Assembly (NCBI GenBank): GCA_002451695.1
Contig: DKDC01000037.1
Coordinates: 29,161 to 50,848, forward strand
From: Prevotellaceae bacterium UBA6858
GTDB taxonomy: Bacteria > Bacteroidota > Bacteroidia > Bacteroidales > Bacteroidaceae
Length of the DNA stretch: 21,688 nt
Direction: 5' to 3'
Numbering within the stretch: position 1 is the stretch's first letter; every line of letters begins with the position of its first letter. The notes beneath the pieces were generated by a model that worked only from the letters and a program-made list of their open reading frames with translations, made no database searches and was not told the origin of the DNA. Shown here in pieces: positions 13,969-21,562 of this stretch. The translations under genes were made by a program, and so were the position numbers.

Positions 13969-16254
13969 TTACTTCACGGTCTTGACTATTCCGTCCCACG
14001 AGGAGATGCCTATCACCTTGAGGTAGGGCTCGAACACCTCGTCCTCCTTGTCGGTTCCGGCAGCCTGCCATACGTACCACACGGGCTTGGGGTCGAGAGC
14101 CTTGAAGCTGCCCTCCTCGTAAGCGCGCAAGCCTATGCGCAGCCCGAACTCCTCGCGGTTGTCCGCCCAGTTGTGCCACTGCATCGCGTCGATGCCGTCG
14201 AGCTGCGTGATCTTCTTCCAGATCCATGCAGCCCCCGCCGCCTGTTTCGCAAGGTCGGTCTCGCTGTACGACGGCGAGTTGGTGCCCTGCTCGGAGAACA
14301 CGAGCACGCGCTTCGTGCCGTCCTTGTAGAGGTGCTCCTTCTTCAGAATCCAGGCGTTTATCACCTCCGGGTTGTAGAACGTTACATACGCGGCGTTGTT
14401 GCTGAATGTGGCGTAGCCCTTGTCGTTTGTCCAGAACTCGGGCCTCAGCAGGCTTATGGGATAAGGGTGGTATGCCACTCCCCAGCGGAAGTCTCCCTCG
14501 GCGTTGGAGTACTGCACATTCTGCTCAAGCATCGTTCTCGGCGAAAACTCGTTGCCGGAAATGTACCATGTGTGGGTGTAGGAGCCGAGCACCGAGGCGT
14601 TCTGGTCGTACTGGCGCACTATGTTGTAGCAAAGGCGCATGGATTTGATGTACCTGTCGTAGAAACGCATCTCGGGCTGGTTGCCCATGTTTGTCCAGGT
14701 GTCGCCCTGGTCAACCTCGTTGTGCATAATCCAGTGGTGTATGCGCCCGTTCTCGCCCGTGGAGTAACGCCTTGCGAGATAGTCGAGCGATGCGGCGTAG
14801 AAGTTTGTGGCCAGCGCGGTGGTCATGTTGGGCATGGTGTAGTATCCGCCGGTGCATTCGGGGTCGGTGTATTCCGAGCCTGTGGGCGTGAGGATGATTG
14901 CCTCCACCACGATGTCCTTCTTTTGCGCCGCCTTAAGTATTGCGTCATATCCGGCAACCGCGCCCGTGTTTATGTAATACGTGCGCCCGCCGTAATAGTA
15001 GGGCGAAGAGTATGCACTGCTCTTGGTGGTGGATATGATTGAGCTGAGCACTATGTTCTGGGTTATGCTGTGGACGTCGAGATCGTCGAAATCGGCAATG
15101 TATTTCGAGCCTCCGCCGGCGGCGATGCCCTTCTTGCCCTTGAACTCGCACTTCTCGGCGGAATACGTGGCGTAAACATCGTCGGCGTAGCGCGCGTGGG
15201 ACACAAGGGTGTGCGTGCCGTCGTCGTTAATCTTCACAATCGCCCATTTTGAAAGAACACGGTCGTACCTCGGCAAGGAACTGCGCAGCAGCTTGCGCTT
15301 GACCTTCACGGTGAAGTCGCCGTTGGGCACCTCGGTGATGTAGTCGAACTTCCTGGTTTCGGTAACGTCCTCGAACGGCGCAACGTCGGCAATGGCGAAA
15401 TTGCCCTCGCCAGCACAGGTGCCGGAGATGGTGATGCTGTCATACGACACATCGACATTGGTTACCTTTGATTCGTATTCGGCGGCAAGATAGTCGGTGA
15501 GGTTCCTAGCCATTACAGACTTTGCCTTTTCAAGGCTGTCGGCAATTTGCTCCTGGCGCCTTTCCTCGTCCGTCATGACGCGTATGCGCAGGTTGCGGAG
15601 CTTTATGTCCACGCCCGAGGACGTTCCGAGGTCAATGCGGAGGCGGTCGCCTTTCTTTCCCCAACTCATGCTTTTGCGCAGAGTGTTTATGTTATACCTG
15701 TAGGTCGCCCACTCGCTGCCCATTGTGGCGGGTATGCTGGCCGCCATCACGGAGCGCGCCTCGCTTATGGGGTCGCCAAAGAAAATCTGGGGGTTGCTCA
15801 CGCCCTTGGGGCAGTTGTACTCGAACGATAGCACGCACGAGTCGGAGGGAAGGTCGGCTGTAAGCGTCTTCGTGAATATATACGGGTCGCCGCCGGTGGT
15901 GCTTATGGAATAAACCATTGTTTCCTCGTCATACGAAACCGTGAGGTTGTTGTACAGGCTGGTGGTGTTGAGTTCGGGATACGAGCTCTTGTCGAACTCG
16001 CCGCTGAACACAATGCTGTCAACCTTTGAGCGCGACCTCAGCAGAAGCTGGTAGCGCGAGGAGTTGTAGATCTTGAACAGCGAGCCTGTGGCGCCGAAGG
16101 AAATGCTGTCAACATCGGCTGCCGGGAATGTGCCCAGCACCTTCCCCTGACCGTAAACGGTTACAATCCTGTCGGCAGTTACACTGGCTGCAAAAGCCGC
16201 GAACATTGCGGCGAGGCACAGCGGGAATATGTTTTTGCGTCTGAATATTTTCAT
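13969..16254 (-). CDS. Exported DUF5722-type glycoside-hydrolase-like protein
   Basis: 761 residues with a signal peptide (about 1-27, ending SVTA). Next come two short VDSIxF-type segments (48-53 and 78-83), often seen at the N-terminus of Bacteroidetes surface proteins. A beta-sandwich, carbohydrate-binding-like region (about 90-228) and a charged helix follow. The rest (about 265-750) resembles the DUF5722 TIM-barrel family, related in layout to clan GH-A. Candidate catalytic residues are Glu513 in MHNEVDQGDTW (acid/base position) and Glu655 in VFSEQGTNS (nucleophile position); AYHPYPIS (594-601) and MQWHNW (691-696) probably line the site. A glycosidase acting on a polysaccharide is inferred; the substrate is unknown. 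There is no T9SS tail and no lipobox. It starts 6 bases after the stop of the small T9SS-tail gene, so the two form an operon that ends at a strong terminator. Confidence 0.75.
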   Translation of the reverse strand: MKIFRRKNIFPLCLAAMFAAFAASVTADRIVTVYGQGKVLGTFPAADVDSISFGATGSLFKIYNSSRYQLLLRSRSKVDSIVFSGEFDKSSYPELNTTSLYNNLTVSYDEETMVYSISTTGGDPYIFTKTLTADLPSDSCVLSFEYNCPKGVSNPQIFFGDPISEARSVMAASIPATMGSEWATYRYNINTLRKSMSWGKKGDRLRIDLGTSSGVDIKLRNLRIRVMTDEERRQEQIADSLEKAKSVMARNLTDYLAAEYESKVTNVDVSYDSITISGTCAGEGNFAIADVAPFEDVTETRKFDYITEVPNGDFTVKVKRKLLRSSLPRYDRVLSKWAIVKINDDGTHTLVSHARYADDVYATYSAEKCEFKGKKGIAAGGGSKYIADFDDLDVHSITQNIVLSSIISTTKSSAYSSPYYYGGRTYYINTGAVAGYDAILKAAQKKDIVVEAIILTPTGSEYTDPECTGGYYTMPNMTTALATNFYAASLDYLARRYSTGENGRIHHWIMHNEVDQGDTWTNMGNQPEMRFYDRYIKSMRLCYNIVRQYDQNASVLGSYTHTWYISGNEFSPRTMLEQNVQYSNAEGDFRWGVAYHPYPISLLRPEFWTNDKGYATFSNNAAYVTFYNPEVINAWILKKEHLYKDGTKRVLVFSEQGTNSPSYSETDLAKQAAGAAWIWKKITQLDGIDAMQWHNWADNREEFGLRIGLRAYEEGSFKALDPKPVWYVWQAAGTDKEDEVFEPYLKVIGISSWDGIVKTVK

Positions 16255-16260
16255 AGTCGT

Positions 16261-16743
16261 TTACTTCTTGATGATTTTCCTTGTAAGTTTCTTGCCATCG
16301 GCAGTTATCACCCTTACCACATACACTCCCGCCGGTATTCCGGCTGTGGAAACCACAACATCGCGATCGGCGGGCGTTATGCTTGCAAACACAGCTCCGT
16401 CGGAGGATATGAGCGAAATGTTCTTTGGCGTGGTGGAATTGTTCACACGCACCGCCCCATCCTCGTAGGTTATCTTCAGTTTTTCCGATTTTGCGCTCTC
16501 AATTCCCACTGGTATCGAAGTGCGGTGGAACGTGATGTAAGTGAAAGCGGAGTTGTCCACCGTTACGGTGTCCCCTTTCGCCGAGATGAGTGTCGTCTGG
16601 GTGTCGCCGTTGATTATCTTGCGGATGTTGCCAAGGGACGCCACGGGAACATAGTTGTTTGCCACATAAACGTAAACGTCGGTGGCGGAAACCTGCAAGC
16701 TCACGGCAAAAGCCGAAGCAATTAAAATATTCCTGATTTTCAT
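16261..16743 (-). CDS. Small exported protein with T9SS type A sorting domain
   Basis: 160 residues. A signal peptide (1-20, ending VSAT) is followed by a short beta-rich section with VASLGNIRKIINGD (34-47) and AFTYITFHR (66-74), the kind of repeat found in Bacteroidetes secreted proteins. Residues about 95-160 match a T9SS C-terminal sorting domain: ISLISSDGAVFAS, AGIPAGVYVVRVITADGKKLTRKIIKK. Almost no cargo lies between signal and tail, which is unusual because T9SS tails normally carry large enzymes or adhesins. A good -7 element lies 24 bases upstream, and the glycosidase-like gene follows after 6 bases, so both are expected to be co-expressed. It could be a surface partner of that enzyme; this is inference from gene order only. 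Confidence 0.75.
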   Translation of the reverse strand: MKIRNILIASAFAVSLQVSATDVYVYVANNYVPVASLGNIRKIINGDTQTTLISAKGDTVTVDNSAFTYITFHRTSIPVGIESAKSEKLKITYEDGAVRVNNSTTPKNISLISSDGAVFASITPADRDVVVSTAGIPAGVYVVRVITADGKKLTRKIIKK

Positions 16744-16766
16744 TTGTTAGTTTTGCTAATTCTGCG

Positions 16767-16774
16767 CAAATATA
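16767..16774 (-). promoter_or_regulatory. -7 promoter element of the two-gene T9SS-tail/DUF5722 operon
   Basis: The minus strand reads TATATTTG followed by CGC, an exact TAnnTTTG match, 24 bases before the ATG at 16743. A T-run rather than TTG is found near -33. Confidence 0.65.
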
Positions 16775-16832
16775 GGCATTTACGGAAAAAGTCGGTTTGT
16801 TTGAAGCCAAAAATCATGCGAATGAAAACAAA

Positions 16833-16874
16833 AACACCCCCAAAGCGGCACAATCGCCCCTCTTTGAGGATGTT
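16833..16874 (-). terminator. Strand-selective terminator of the isomerase operon
   Basis: Arms 16833-16845 and 16862-16874. On the minus-strand transcript all 13 positions pair, two of them as G.U, and the stem is followed by TTTTTGTTTTC. On the plus strand the same two positions are C.A mismatches. It lies 40 bases after the stop of the sugar isomerase-like gene. Confidence 0.8.
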
Positions 16875-16913
16875 TTTTATTATGGCTTAACGCCTTGAAA
16901 AGCGCACGCCGCC

Positions 16914-17753
16914 TCAGCGCAATTCCTCCACCATGCGGTTGAAGTTTTCTATGCTTTTCTTTATTTCGGGCATGGAGTTGTCCCAATTATACTCGTACTC
17001 AATGGCAAACCACCCCCTGAATTTCTGCCGCTTCAGCTCGCGCAGCAACGAAGGCATCTTAATGATTCCCTCGCCCCAAACGGTGTCGTGCATTGCTTCG
17101 GGGTCGCCGCCGTCAACAATGTCCTTGAAATGCAGGCTCACTATCCTGCCGTCGAGAACCCTCATGCACTCCACAGGCATAAGCCCGCAACGCAGCCAGT
17201 GTCCCACGTCGGCGCAAGAGCCCGCAAGCCTGCTCCTGCCGTTTATAGCCTTGAGAAGGTTCATCGGGTTCCAGTATGCAGAGGGTTTGGGATGGTTGTG
17301 CACAGACACCTTTACGCCGGTTTTCCTTGCGAGGCTCTCCACAATATCCCAGTCTTCAGACGCGGGTTCACAGGATATATATTCAAGTTTCATTGTTTTC
17401 GCAAAGGCGAACTCACGTTGCCATTCCTCCGGCTTGCCGGGGACGAAAACGCCCGTGCCGACTATCCTCACGCCTTTCGAGGCGGCGTATTTGCGGAGTT
17501 CCCTGCAGGTGGCGGCATCAAGGTTGTAGTCGAACAGCTTGTCGCCCCATTTTCCCCCGAGCCGCTGCCCCGGGAAAACCTCAAGGTACTTCACGCCAAG
17601 CTCGACGGTTTTGTCTATTGTGGCACACAAATCTGTGTTGTGGAAAGTCCATGTCTGCACGGCGAGCTTCCACCAGAGTTTTTCCGCCCTTGTCTTGCCA
17701 GCCACGGAAAGCGGCAGCACAAGCAGCACGAGTATATACAGCAAACGCTTCAT
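16914..17753 (-). CDS. Exported sugar isomerase/epimerase-like TIM-barrel protein
   Basis: 279 residues with a signal peptide (1-19, LLYILVLLVLPLSVAG). The rest is a xylose-isomerase-like (AP endonuclease 2) TIM barrel. Likely metal-site residues are Glu129 (SCEP), His152 and His154 (SVHNHP), Asp182 and His185 (CADVGH), His208 (LHFKD) and Glu252 or Glu254 (IEYE). Proteins of this family act on free sugars, keto-sugars or their derivatives. An exported member implies periplasmic work. It starts 5 bases after the stop of a Tat-exported Gfo/Idh/MocA oxidoreductase, so the two are expected to act on the same compound. In Bacteroides, related pairs belong to a periplasmic pathway that oxidises glycosides at C3 and then eliminates or hydrates them. 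A strand-selective terminator follows. The exact reaction is inferred. Confidence 0.82.
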   Translation of the reverse strand: MKRLLYILVLLVLPLSVAGKTRAEKLWWKLAVQTWTFHNTDLCATIDKTVELGVKYLEVFPGQRLGGKWGDKLFDYNLDAATCRELRKYAASKGVRIVGTGVFVPGKPEEWQREFAFAKTMKLEYISCEPASEDWDIVESLARKTGVKVSVHNHPKPSAYWNPMNLLKAINGRSRLAGSCADVGHWLRCGLMPVECMRVLDGRIVSLHFKDIVDGGDPEAMHDTVWGEGIIKMPSLLRELKRQKFRGWFAIEYEYNWDNSMPEIKKSIENFNRMVEELR

Positions 17754-17758
17754 GGCTT

Positions 17759-19279
17759 TCAGTCTTTCGGCATCGGCGGCAGGGAGTAGCCGTTGTGGTA
17801 AGTGTGGTTAATCCATTCGTTAACGAGGTCGAGCGCACTGAACTCGGCATACCTGCGGTCGAAGCGCGGGTCGCCGTCTATCACCTTGAAATCGTCGTAA
17901 TTCACAATCTTCACCTTGTCGTTGGTGGAAATGTTGGTGAACCTCATGTTTTCGCCGTCCCATTTCAGTTCCTTGTGAAGGCCTGTGAGACCGGCGAGGC
18001 GCGTTGCCATAACGCCCATGTCCACCATTTCTGTGAACGGACCGGAGAACTCGAAATCCGAACACGTCGGCACGCGGTTTCTCGCCGACTCCTTGCAGGC
18101 GCGAATCCAGTCCTGCTCGTGGGCGTTGGAGTCCCAGATGCTCGCCACGTCGCTCGTTATCACACGGCGGAGTTTCGGCGCGGGGTCCTTGAAGTCCTTC
18201 ATGCGGCTCTTCGGGAGCAGCGTGGGGTTCATGCCGTAGCACCCTGTCATAATCTTCCCCTTTGAGCCGATTATCAGGATGCCGCCGTTCTCGTCGCCGA
18301 GCATTTCGCCGTCGAGAAGCTCTTCGGGACGCGGGGGCATAAGTCCGCCGTCATACCACGTGAGCTTCAGTTCGGGCATCTCCACATTGCCTTTCTTGGG
18401 GCGTGCCGGGAATGTGTAGGTGATTGTCTCGGCATACGGGGGCGAATAAAGGTTGCTGAGGGTTGACGAGGCGATGACCTTCGTGGGGTACTTCAAACCG
18501 AGCGCAAGCACTGCGGGATCCATTATGTGGCAAGCCATGTCGCCCAACGCGCCTGTGCCGAAATCGTACCAGCCGCGCCAGTTCCACGGGCAATACGAGG
18601 GATGGTAGGGACGCATCTCGGCAGGGCCTATCCACAAAGGCCAGTCGAGCGTGTCGGGTACGGCAGGAGTGTCGGTGGGCTTCATCAGACCCTGCGGCCA
18701 AATGGGGCGGTCGGTCCAGCAATGCACCTCGCGCACCTCGCCTATCTCTCCGGCCCAAATCCATTCGGCAACGCGCTTGTTCCACTCAAAAGAGCTTCCC
18801 TGGTTTCCCATCTGCGTTGCCACCTTGTACTTTTTGGCGAGCTTGGTGAGCAGCCTTGCCTCGTAAACCGAGTGCGTGAGCGGCTTTTGCAGGTAAACGT
18901 GCTTGCCGAGGGTCATCGCGTGGGCGGCTATGACGGCGTGGGTGTGGTCGGGGGTGGCTATCATCACGGCGTCGATGCTCTTGCCCATGCGGTCGAACAT
19001 TTCGCGCCAGTCCTTGAAGCGTTTTGCCTTGGGGTAGTCGTTGAACGTCTTCATGGCATACTTCCAGTCAACGTCGCAAAGGGCCACGATGTTCTCGGTG
19101 TTCATGTTTGTCATGTTGCGCCGCCCCACTCCGCCAACGCCAATGCCGGCAATGTTGAGCTTGTCGCTCGGGGCTTTGAAGCCGTAGGTTTTGCCGAGCA
19201 CGTTTCCCGGCACTATGGCGAAAGCAGCCGCTCCCATGAGGCTGTCCTTCAAAAACTGTCGTCTTGATATATTTTTCAT
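17759..19279 (-). CDS. Tat-exported Gfo/Idh/MocA family oxidoreductase
   Basis: 506 residues. The N-terminus SRRQFLKDSLMGAAAFAIVP is a twin-arginine (Tat) signal, implying export of a folded, cofactor-loaded enzyme. The Rossmann loop GIGVGGVGRRN (45-55), ATPDHTHA (108-115) and the EKP-type motif in the variant form YLQKPLTHS (129-137, Lys132 catalytic) identify the Gfo/Idh/MocA family. The C-terminal substrate domain includes MGNQGSS (157-163) and CHIMDPAVLAL. The length is somewhat above the family norm and typical of exported members. The likely reaction is NAD(P)-dependent oxidation or reduction of a sugar or glycoside, with the cofactor tightly bound as in glucose-fructose oxidoreductase. 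It lies 33 bases after the SPFH gene without an obvious promoter between, and 5 bases before the isomerase-like gene, so it may be read from upstream. The substrate is unknown. Confidence 0.9.
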   Translation of the reverse strand: MKNISRRQFLKDSLMGAAAFAIVPGNVLGKTYGFKAPSDKLNIAGIGVGGVGRRNMTNMNTENIVALCDVDWKYAMKTFNDYPKAKRFKDWREMFDRMGKSIDAVMIATPDHTHAVIAAHAMTLGKHVYLQKPLTHSVYEARLLTKLAKKYKVATQMGNQGSSFEWNKRVAEWIWAGEIGEVREVHCWTDRPIWPQGLMKPTDTPAVPDTLDWPLWIGPAEMRPYHPSYCPWNWRGWYDFGTGALGDMACHIMDPAVLALGLKYPTKVIASSTLSNLYSPPYAETITYTFPARPKKGNVEMPELKLTWYDGGLMPPRPEELLDGEMLGDENGGILIIGSKGKIMTGCYGMNPTLLPKSRMKDFKDPAPKLRRVITSDVASIWDSNAHEQDWIRACKESARNRVPTCSDFEFSGPFTEMVDMGVMATRLAGLTGLHKELKWDGENMRFTNISTNDKVKIVNYDDFKVIDGDPRFDRRYAEFSALDLVNEWINHTYHNGYSLPPMPKD

Positions 19280-19312
19280 GGATTTTTATTGTTGTTGTTT
19301 CGTTCCTAATTC

Positions 19313-20257
19313 CTATTCAACCTTGAAAAGGTCCTTTATGCCGCCTATCGAACCGAGCATGTTGGTTGCCTCGATGGGCAGGTAAACGGTTTTTGTCTTG
19401 TCGCCGCTCGCCACGCTCTGGAGCATCTGTATGTACTTTTGGGCAAGCAGGTAGTTTGCGGGGTTTGTGGATTTGCCCACAGCCTCGGTGATAAGCTCCA
19501 CAGCCTTTGCCTCGGCCTCGGCCTGCTTCACCTTTGCTGCGGCAACGCCTTCGGCATTGAGGATTTCGCGCTGCTTTTCAGCCTCTGCGCGGTTGATCGT
19601 AGCCATTTTCTCGCCTTCCGACTTCAGTATGGCACTCTGCTTCTCTCCCTCGCTGTTGAGGATTTCGGCACGCTTGTTGCGCTCGGCCTGCATCTGCTTC
19701 TCCATTGCCTGGAGCACGCTGCGCGGCGGCGTGATGTCCTGAAGTTCCACACGGTTCACCTTTATGCCCCACTTGTTTGTGGCGTCGTCGAGCACGGCGC
19801 GGAGCTTGGTGTTGATGGTGTCGCGCGAGGTGAGTGTCTCGTCAAGTTCCATTTCGCCTATGATGTTTCTGAGCGTTGTCTGGGTGAGCTTCTCGATGGC
19901 GTTGGGCAGGTTGCTTATCTCGTAAACGGCCTTGAACGGATCTACTATCTGGAAATAGAGCAGCGCGTTGATTTCGGTCTGCACGTTGTCCTTGGTTATC
20001 ACGTTCTGCTTGTCGAAGTCGTAAACCTGTTCGCGCAGGTCTATCTCGTTGGAATAGTAGTAACGCTTGTTCCTCATCACTATTATGGTGCGCGCCTTGT
20101 CGATGAACGGCATTATGATGTTTATGCCGGGGTTGAGCGTTGCGTGGTAGCGCCCAAGGCGTTCTATTATCTTGGTGCTCGACTGCGGGATGATTGTTAT
20201 GCTCTTCGCCACGATTATTATGGCAAGAACAGCGATTGCTGCTAATACGTAGAACAT
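19313..20257 (-). CDS. SPFH/Band 7 membrane scaffold protein (stomatin/QmcA-like)
   Basis: 314 residues. One N-terminal membrane segment (2-20) is followed by an SPFH domain (about 22-180) with QSSTKIIERLGRYHATLNPGINIIMPFIDKA and NVQTEINALLYFQIVDP. A long Ala/Glu/Lys-rich coiled coil (about 182-262) comes next, then a short C-terminal oligomerisation segment (GGIKDLFKVE). Such proteins form large cages or rings in the cytoplasmic membrane and influence protease access and membrane order. The preceding gene encodes an NfeD protein, the usual partner of this subgroup, 33 bases upstream. The ATG at 20257 gives the standard beginning MFYVLAAIAVLAIIIVAK. Subgroup naming (QmcA-like) is by similarity only. 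Confidence 0.93.
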   Translation of the reverse strand: MFYVLAAIAVLAIIIVAKSITIIPQSSTKIIERLGRYHATLNPGINIIMPFIDKARTIIVMRNKRYYYSNEIDLREQVYDFDKQNVITKDNVQTEINALLYFQIVDPFKAVYEISNLPNAIEKLTQTTLRNIIGEMELDETLTSRDTINTKLRAVLDDATNKWGIKVNRVELQDITPPRSVLQAMEKQMQAERNKRAEILNSEGEKQSAILKSEGEKMATINRAEAEKQREILNAEGVAAAKVKQAEAEAKAVELITEAVGKSTNPANYLLAQKYIQMLQSVASGDKTKTVYLPIEATNMLGSIGGIKDLFKVE

Positions 20258-20290
20258 GGTGTTATGTTTTAATTGTTTGTAATAGTGTTT

Positions 20291-20746
20291 TCACTCTGCG
20301 GGCAAGGGCTTTACGGTGAGTATGATGCTTTCGTGGGACAGCACGAGCACCTTTGTGCCGGCTGCCACCGCCGCGCCGTCGCACGACACGCTGCGCCACA
20401 TGTCGCCGTCTATGGCCACGTAGCCGTAGCCGCCGGCCTTTATCTCCTCCCTCACCACGCCGGTCTTGCCGTCAAGCGCGTCGGCGTTGCTCCTGCGGGT
20501 CTTTTTCTGCCCGAAACGCTTCAAAGCCTTGGGGCGCAGGAAGAAGAGGCACGCCACCGAGACCACCGCAAACACGGCGAGGCACACGCCGAACCCGCAG
20601 CCGAAAGATGCCGCCACGGCGGAGCACACAGCCCCCGCGCCAAGGCAGAGCATGAAAAAGTCGCCCACGGTAAGTTCGAGCACAAGGAACATGAGGGCTA
20701 CGACCGCCCACATCTCCCAATGGTATGTCATAAGAAAGTCTGTCAT
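20291..20746 (-). CDS. NfeD-like membrane protein
   Basis: 151 residues. Membrane segments at about 12-28, 31-49 and 52-70 (the last two close together) are followed by a soluble OB-fold domain (about 85-148). That domain carries the NfeD signatures ALDGKTGVVREEI (90-102), GYVAIDGDMWRSVS (108-121) and GTKVLVLSHESIILTVKP (130-147). This is the short, protease-less NfeD type that accompanies SPFH proteins and interacts with them in the inner membrane. It is adjacent to and upstream of the SPFH gene (33 bases). The stop of the beta-barrel gene lies 45 bases before its start, with no clear promoter between, so co-transcription is possible. An in-frame ATG at residue 6 is an alternative start. Confidence 0.9.
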   Translation of the reverse strand: MTDFLMTYHWEMWAVVALMFLVLELTVGDFFMLCLGAGAVCSAVAASFGCGFGVCLAVFAVVSVACLFFLRPKALKRFGQKKTRRSNADALDGKTGVVREEIKAGGYGYVAIDGDMWRSVSCDGAAVAAGTKVLVLSHESIILTVKPLPAE

Positions 20747-20791
20747 ATCGCCTATGGTATTAAATTGTTCATTTTCTCTCCGGAAGCCATG

Positions 20792-21472
20792 CTATTGGTC
20801 AAGCCTCAGACGGTAGCTGAAGGTTACTATTCCCGATATGTTCCTGCCGCCCTGCTTGCGGAAGTTTATGAAGCCGAAGTCAGCCTGCGCGCCGACCGCG
20901 AAAATGCGGTTGAACTCGTATGCCACACCCGCCGAAACGCCGCAGTCGAAACGCCTTGTGCCTTTCTCCTTGAAGGTGGACTTTTCGTAATAGAAGCGGT
21001 CGGGCAAGTCCTGGTCGGTGTCGCCGCGTGTCTTGCGCTTGCCGCCCACCCCGACAGCGGCGTAAGGCCCCGCCGAAAACTCGATGTAGTGCAGCGGCGC
21101 GACCTCAAGATAGTAGTTTGCCATGACCGGCACCTCCACATAAAACTTGCCGGTGCTGACGTTCTTCACCCCCATGAGCGGATTGCCGTCCTCACCGTTC
21201 ACGATGTTGCCCTTGTCATCGCGCATATACACGCTCTCGTTCTTGTCCTTGTAGCCCTTGGCATAGAAAAACACTCCCGGCTCGATGCTAAAGTTGCCGG
21301 GGATTTCGTATTCGTATGAAGCCCCGAGCTTGAAAGCCCCCACGTTGTCGGTGGAGCTCCCGCTGTGGGTCGAGAAGCCTCCGCCTATGGTGAAATTCAC
21401 GCGCTGCGCACTTGCCGCCACAAAGGACGCCGCAATAACGGAAAAGGCGAGGATTATGCGTTTCAGTGTCAT
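20792..21472 (-). CDS. PorT-like outer-membrane beta-barrel protein
   Basis: 226 residues from the ATG at 21472. An upstream in-frame ATG at 21550 would put 26 residues before an obvious signal peptide, so it was rejected. Signal peptide about 1-22 (MTLKRIILAFSVIAASF...ASA). The remainder shows alternating amphipathic strands: VNFTIGGGFSTHSG, FKLGASYEYEIPGNFSIEPGVFFYAKGYK, FYVEVPVMANYYL, FSAGPYAAVGVGGK, FDCGVSAGVAYEF, GAQADFGF and ISGIVTFSYRLRL. This pattern, together with the final aromatic-containing strand, fits the eight-stranded outer-membrane barrels grouped with PorT/OMP_b-brl_2 in Bacteroidetes. Function is unknown. An imperfect -7 box (TATTTTTA, minus strand 21498-21491) lies upstream. 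It may head the run of genes down to 16914. Confidence 0.82.
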   Translation of the reverse strand: MTLKRIILAFSVIAASFVAASAQRVNFTIGGGFSTHSGSSTDNVGAFKLGASYEYEIPGNFSIEPGVFFYAKGYKDKNESVYMRDDKGNIVNGEDGNPLMGVKNVSTGKFYVEVPVMANYYLEVAPLHYIEFSAGPYAAVGVGGKRKTRGDTDQDLPDRFYYEKSTFKEKGTRRFDCGVSAGVAYEFNRIFAVGAQADFGFINFRKQGGRNISGIVTFSYRLRLDQ

Positions 21473-21562
21473 TGAAATGATTATTTGGTGTAAAAATAGC
21501 GATTTATTGAGAAACATGGCACATCGGGAAAAGATATTTTTTGTCCGCAACAGGCAGACGGC

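Noticed and set aside
13360..15042. Plus-strand 560-codon frame
   Set aside because: It lies mainly opposite the DUF5722-type gene and otherwise crosses repeats and a terminator; no promoter or protein family features.
20792..21550. Upstream ATG at 21550 as the start of the beta-barrel gene
   Set aside because: It would place 26 residues before a clear signal peptide and would include the region of the likely promoter.
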